In this document: positions 59,417 to 64,000 of the stretch, piece by piece
How positions within the stretch are numbered: the first letter of the stretch is position 1
How the letters are laid out: the number at the start of each line of letters is the position of its first letter
Assembly (NCBI GenBank): GCA_027257055.1
Contig: JAPVLO010000519.1
Span: 1 to 64,000 of the forward strand
Source: Cephalopachus bancanus
Taxonomy: Eukaryota; Chordata; Mammalia; Primates; Tarsiidae
Reading direction: 5' to 3'
Length of the DNA: 64,000 bases
Translations under genes and position numbers: made by a program
Notes under the pieces: model-generated
What the model saw: the letters and a program-made list of their open reading frames with translations, nothing else
Database searches by the model: none
Told to the model about the DNA's origin: nothing

Positions 59417-59595
59417 TGTGACTGTTCTACTGTTGATCAAGAGCCTGAAGCACACCTTACCTGGAGGCAGCATGGTGTGTATGTTTGACCTGATGTTTAG
59501 AAAAGAAATTATATTTTAATGTATGTACTCCTTGCTATATTATTTGTATCACTGGTAATGAAGGTTTAGACAATAAACTGTATCTCTGAAATATA
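59417..59595 (+). other. Candidate terminal exon with poly(A) signal (weak)
   Basis: Acceptor aattattttttttacag ends at 59416. The frame in phase 0 reads CDCSTVDQEPEAHLTWRQHG and stops at TGA 59486-59488; the rest is 3' UTR-like, with AATAAA at 59572-59577 and a T-rich stretch after the expected cleavage site. Phase matches the donor at 57363. If real it would end the plus-strand gene begun at about 2 kb. The sequence is not recognised, and AATAAA is common in AT-rich DNA. Confidence 0.28.
59572..59577 (+). terminator. AATAAA polyadenylation signal, possible
   Basis: Sits about 85 nt after the stop at 59488 and is followed within 30 nt by TTTTCTTCTTT, as a downstream element would be. Confidence 0.3.
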
Positions 59596-60283
59596 TTTTC
59601 TTCTTTAAAAATATATTTCTATGGTGCTATAGAATGAATTTTTCTTGCTATAAGCCTCCAAATCACTTAAAATACATGTTGTAATTGACTCTGTACTCCT
59701 TTACACATTAATAATAGGGCTAATATAGTTGACATAACTTTAGGGAATTTGCCATATTTTTAGTGAAAATAACATGAGAAGAAAATGAAGATGCTGCTCA
59801 TAGAAGTTAAAAAAATCAGGTTTCTTCAATGCTTATGAAATGAACTATTCTAGAGTTTAAATAATATAGTTTACTCCCCTAACATCAATGTATTTTTCAT
59901 TTTCAATACTTTGGTAGACTTTTTCCTGCTGACTCATAGCTGTCTTTGCAGCTCTTATTGTAAAGTAATTTAAAGATGCCTTAGAGTTGCCACATAATCT
60001 GTTGAGACTTGTAGAACTATTTACTTCTATAATATGTGATCCTGGATTGACGTGTTCTTCTTAAGTTCCTTGAAGTGCCTTCTGTGATTTTCTTCTTGCT
60101 ATATCATGCCTCAATATGCCTTCCTTTAGCTTTTTTCTTGCCCCTTCTGATTTGTTGCATGCTCAAAAAAGTGTGCCAAGCTTATTTAGAATTGCACATA
60201 AAGCACTAAGGAATGTGTGCCAGTTACTAACATGGATATGCATTTGTGTTTGAGCTTTGTGACATCTATTTTGTCTCTAAGGC
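59596..60283. other. Unique sequence
   Basis: No feature recognised. Confidence 0.4.
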
Positions 60284-60298
60284 CTCTTTTTAATTCTT

Positions 60299-60577
60299 CT
60301 TTTTTGAGTTGGAGTCTCACTCTGTCACCCAGACTGGAGTGCAGTGGCCGCTCCCGGTCACCGTAGCCTCGACCTGCTGGGCTCCGGCGATCCTTCCGCC
60401 TCAGCCTTCCAAGTAGCTGGAACTACAGGCACACGCTACCACGCCCAGCTAATTTTTTGATTTATTGTAGAGATGAGGTCCTGCCTGCCCAGGCGGGTCT
60501 CGAACCCGCGGGCTCAGGCAATTCACTCACCTTAGCCCCCCAAAGTGCGGGATTACAGGCTGAGCCACTGATCCTGG
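60299..60577 (-). mobile_element. Young Alu, antisense
   Basis: Duplication ctctttttaattctt (60284-60298) and ctcttttttacttctt (60578-60593). Right arm near-perfect hairpin (one mismatch, cggtcacc). Confidence 0.93.
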
Positions 60578-60593
60578 CTCTTTTTTACTTCTT

Positions 60594-61005
60594 TACTGTA
60601 GTTTGAATAGATTAATTTAGTGCAAAATTGGTTCATTCTAGACATTATATTATAACATGTACATTTTTATTTTATGTGTTAATAGGGATTGCTTGGCTTA
60701 ATATTCAGAAATTCAGGTACTTTATCAGTGTATTATTTTAGTGATATTTGTAATTGAATGTTATTGGAGAGTAAAATTATTTCTGCTGTACTGAAAAAAA
60801 TGGTGCTTTAATTTACCCTTTAAAAGAAGGAGAAAAGTCAACAAATATTTCGGGCGATAATTTCATGACCAGTGTTCATTTGGGTACCTTGAGTAACTGA
60901 ACTATAGTTATTGACTCAGGAAAGATAATATCTCATCAGGACAGCAAAGGATTAAAACTGCTTTGAGAGATCAAGGGACTAACCATAAATTTAAGAGTAG
61001 AGACC
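60594..61005. other. Unique AT-rich sequence
   Basis: No feature recognised. Confidence 0.4.
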
Positions 61006-61009
61006 TGGC

Positions 61010-61325
61010 CGAGTGTGGTGGCTCATGCCTGTAATCCCACCACTTTGGGAGGCCAAGGCGGGAGGATTGGATTGGGAGGATTGCTTGAGCAATTTGAGAC
61101 CGGTCTGGGCAACATAGAAAATAGAGACTGGTCTCTACAAAGAAAATAAAAAAATAAAAAAATAAAAATTAGCCGGGTGTGGTGGCATTCACCTGTAGTT
61201 GACTCCTTGGGAGTCTGAGGTGGAAGGATCACTTGAGCCCAGCAGGTCGAGGCTATGGTGAGCCATGATCGTGCTACTGCAGTTGTATCTGGACAATAGA
61301 GTGAGACCCTGACTTAAAAAACAAA
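61010..61325 (+). mobile_element. Alu, sense, with duplicated linker
   Basis: Complete AluJ-like copy. The stretch 'gggaggattggattgggaggattgc' (61069-61093) repeats part of the left arm. AAATAAAA linker. Confidence 0.9.
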
Positions 61326-61860
61326 CAAAAGTGTTGAAGCATGTGATGTTTAGGAACTCTTTGAGAAGAGTCGTAGAATGAAATGAAAGAGGATTATAGA
61401 AAGATGGAAATTGACAAAGACAGAGCATTAAATTAGTGTGGTATAATTTAATTGATTAGTGTGGTATAGATGATAAATACAAGTGAAGCAGGGAAATAGG
61501 TGAAGAGGTTTCTGGAAATATGCTCTGTAGTTTCATATTGAGAAGACAAATCAAAGCTACTAATAGATTGTTGATTTAAGATGCAATTATTGATATTAGT
61601 ATGAGGAATAGTGGGTTAAAGTCAGAATTTATAGGGCTAAGGTGGTACCACTGTATAATGAAGAGGTTATAGAGTGAGACCTGAATTAGATTCCGTGCTT
61701 TATCACTTCTGGCTGTTTTGAAATTGGACAAGTTCATGTTTTCTAAAAGACCTAGAGAACATGTATCAGTGCCTCTCCTTTTTCCGTTTGTGTTTATCAC
61801 TTTGGCAAATTGCTGGTAGATGGTGATTCAGTCTGAAAGGAAGCTTTCTATTTTAAAATT
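61326..61860. other. Unique sequence
   Basis: A direct repeat (attagtgtggtata at about 61432 and 61455) is the only structure seen. Confidence 0.4.
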
Positions 61861-61861
61861 G

Positions 61862-62116
61862 TTGTTGTTGATATAGATCTTTCAATATAATCCCTTGTCA
61901 TGTATTTGATTTGCAAATATTTTCTCCCATTCTGCAGGTTGTCTTTTCACATTTTTGATAATGTCCATTGATACACAAGTTTTAAGATTTGATAAAGTTG
62001 ACATTATCTATATTTTATTTTGTTCCTCGTGCTTTTGGTGCCCATATCTAAGAATCTTTTGCCAAATGCGGGGTCATAAAAATTTATGTTTTTTTTTCTC
62101 TTTTAATTTTAATTTT
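61862..62116 (-). mobile_element. Old L1, minus strand, first part
   Basis: 'gcaaatattttctcccattc', 'gtccattgatacacaagttt' and 'tctaagaatcttttgcc' are reversed ORF2 sequence. Continues at 62660 and 63560, past the window end. Confidence 0.85.
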
Positions 62117-62125
62117 GAAATTGTG

Positions 62126-62425
62126 AGCCAGGCTCGGTGGCTCAGCCTGTAATCCCGCACTTTGGGAGGCTGTGAGTGGATTGCCTGAGCCCGCGGGTTC
62201 GAGACCCACCTGGGGAACTTGGCGAGACCTTATCTCTACAATAAATACATTTTAAAAAAATTAGCTGGGTATGGTAGCGCGCGCCTGTAGTTCCAGCTAC
62301 TTGGAAGGCTGAGCAGGTGGATTGCCGGAGCCCAGCAGGTCGAGGCCGTGGTGGCTGGGAGCGTGCCACTGCACTCCAGTCTGGAGGACAGAGTGAGACT
62401 TCAACTCAAAAAAAAAAAAGAAAAA
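62126..62425 (+). mobile_element. Alu of the younger type, sense
   Basis: Perfect duplication gaaattgtg (62117-62125; 62426-62434). Right arm 'gtggctgggagcgtgccac', one step from the hairpin form. Confidence 0.94.
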
Positions 62426-62658
62426 GAAATTGTGGGGTTCAATTCAGGGTTAGGTATACAAATGTTCATTGTGCAGGTACCCTTATTGATGGGGTGTGCC
62501 CTTCCTTTCCCAGGTGGATATTGACTTCTGTCATTCCCAGCTACCCATTCCCCACCCCTCACCCCCCTCACCCCCCCCCCCGCAATTTCCCGCTGCATTC
62601 AATCCCTTTCCTACGATAATATGGTAGGTGTTCAAGGTCCACTTATGAGTGAGAAAAA
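62426..62658 (-). mobile_element. Short young-type L1 3' end, minus strand
   Basis: L1 3' UTR ('ttcagggttaggtatacaaa') to 'cacttatgagtgag', inserted in the old L1. Contains a C-rich run at 62565-62582. The Alu at 62126 landed in its 3' tail region. Confidence 0.85.
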
Positions 62659-62659
62659 A

Positions 62660-62988
62660 TAATGTTTTAATATAAGAGTTTTCGCTCTAACATTTAGGTT
62701 TTTCATTCATTTAACTTTTGTATATGGTGTGAAGTAAAGGTTCAACCTCATTCTTTTGCATGTGTGCCAGCACCATATGTTGAAGAGACTTTCCTTATTG
62801 AATACTCTTGGAACACTTGTGGAAAACCAGCTGACAATAGATGCATGGCTTTATATCTCAACTCTCAATTCTGTTCTTTTGATTTATATGTCTGTCCTCG
62901 TGCCAACACCACAGTTTTGATGATCACTGCTTTTAGTATGTTTTGAAATAGGGACGTGTGATCCCTCCAGCTTTGTTTTGTGATTACT
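62660..62988 (-). mobile_element. Old L1, minus strand, second part
   Basis: 'ttgtatatggtgtgaagtaa', 'tgttgaagagactttcctta', 'gatttatatgtctgtcctcg' continue the reversed ORF2 in order. Confidence 0.88.
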
Positions 62989-63134
62989 TTTTAAGATAAG
63001 CCTTTGCTGAAAAAAAGTCCTAAGGAAAAGGGACAAAGCACAGTATGGTTTTGACAGGGAAACAGAGAAAGAATGACTTTGGGAGGCTGTTGTTGAGATG
63101 GATAGATCTGGGTGTCTGGAGGATAATAAAGAAG

Positions 63135-63350
63135 AAATGAATAAAAGGAAATAATATATATTGAGCAGCTATATGTGTCAATTGTTCTCATATATTTTAA
63201 CAACAAATTCTAGGAAGTAGGTGTGGACTCCCCGGTTTTTACTCAGTAACATTCTGATAATTAGTGAGATAGAGTAATTTGCTTCTATAGCTAGTAAGTG
63301 GCAGCTAAACCCATGTCATTAGGTTTCTAAGGTCTATCACTATACTACCT
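63135..63350 (-). mobile_element. MIR SINE, antisense
   Basis: 'tctaggaagtaggtgtggac', 'tatagctagtaagtggcagc', 'ctatcactatactacc' follow the reversed MIR. Confidence 0.75.
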
Positions 63351-63559
63351 TGATAATGAAACTACCTGGATAAATATATCAGCTAGGGTCTAATCAAGAG
63401 AAAGAAATCATGTGAGCTACTTGATAAAACAGAATTTAATATAAATGTTATTAAATAGGTATATAGTTGTTAACTAAGTAACTGAAAAGATAAAAAGATA
63501 ATTTTTTACCCAGGACAGCTAAGACTCTGTTGTCCAGTACAGTATCCACTAGCTACATT

Positions 63560-64000
63560 GTGGTTTTGAGTACTTGGATATGACTTTTATAATTAGCTGG
63601 TCAGTTTCTACAAACAAGTTAGTTGAGAGTCTGATAAGGATTGTGTTAAATATTCAGGTCATTTTGGAAAGTATTACCATCTTAACAATATCAAGTCTTT
63701 CAATCCATGAACATGGTATGTTTTTCTATTTAGATCTTATTCAATTTTTCAGCAATGTTTTATAGTTTTAAGAATATATTTTACACTTTTTCTGTTAAAT
63801 TTATTCCTAAGTATTTGATATTTATATTAATGGAATTGTTTTAAAATTACATTTTTCAGATTGTTTATTGCAAGTGTTTGAAGTATAATTGATTTTTGTA
63901 AATTGATCTTGTATCCTGCAACTTGCTGAACTTGTTTTTAGTTCTAATAATCTAGTCATTTCTGTGGGATTTTCTATATTCAAGTTTATGTCATCTGCTA
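63560..64000 (-). mobile_element. Old L1, minus strand, third part, open at the window edge
   Basis: 'gtctgataaggattgtgtta', 'tcaatccatgaacatggtat', 'tcctaagtatttgatatt' and 'tgtatcctgcaacttgctga' are reversed RT-region ORF2, and the element continues beyond the window. The gap 62989-63559 holds a MIR and unassigned sequence. Confidence 0.88.

Overview
This is a stretch of nuclear DNA from a primate. It is dominated by interspersed repeats, with one strong CpG-island promoter near the left end and no complete protein-coding gene that I can demonstrate. Roughly forty Alu copies or Alu pieces fix the group as primates. Many are AluJ-like, but the youngest copies and the youngest L1 3' ends do not match the human AluS/AluY or L1PA sequences I know. 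They also lack the internal insertion I associate with lemur Alus. A non-anthropoid primate (tarsier-like or a strepsirrhine) is my best inference; the species cannot be named from this window.

Layout. 1-1.5 kb: an Alu, an A-rich tract and a MIR. 1.5-2.4 kb: a GC- and CpG-rich promoter with a probable non-coding first exon ending in a strong plus-strand splice donor at 2234/2235. From there to about 59.6 kb the window reads like long introns of a plus-strand gene, packed with Alu, L1, MIR, L2 and DNA transposons. Several short segments have splice sites and open frames (10172, 12611, 14724, 55829, 56043, 56431, 57286 and a possible terminal exon at 59417 with AATAAA at 59572). They are offered as weak exon candidates; I recognise none of the encoded peptides and cannot name the gene. 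60-64 kb: a young Alu, more Alus and an old minus-strand L1 that runs off the right end.

The best-supported biology is the record of retrotransposition. At 24.8-26.0 kb a single MIR is split by an L1 that carries a 5' inversion (twin priming) and about 275 bp of extra 3' sequence with its own AATAAA, a likely 3' transduction; target-site duplications bracket it. At 26.3-28.7 kb an L1 with a 5' inversion holds a second L1, which holds an Alu. At 41.6-45.8 kb an L2 holds an L1, which holds an Alu and another L1 with a probable 3' transduction. At 48.3-52.3 kb two Tigger2/MER2-type DNA transposons lie in inverted orientation around a GC-rich block. The youngest Alu copies share a changed right arm that forms a perfect 7-bp hairpin, and intermediate stages are visible in older copies.

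I found no RNA gene, CRISPR array, endogenous retrovirus or intact transposon reading frame. Most long open frames are Alu or L1 translations or simple-sequence artefacts.
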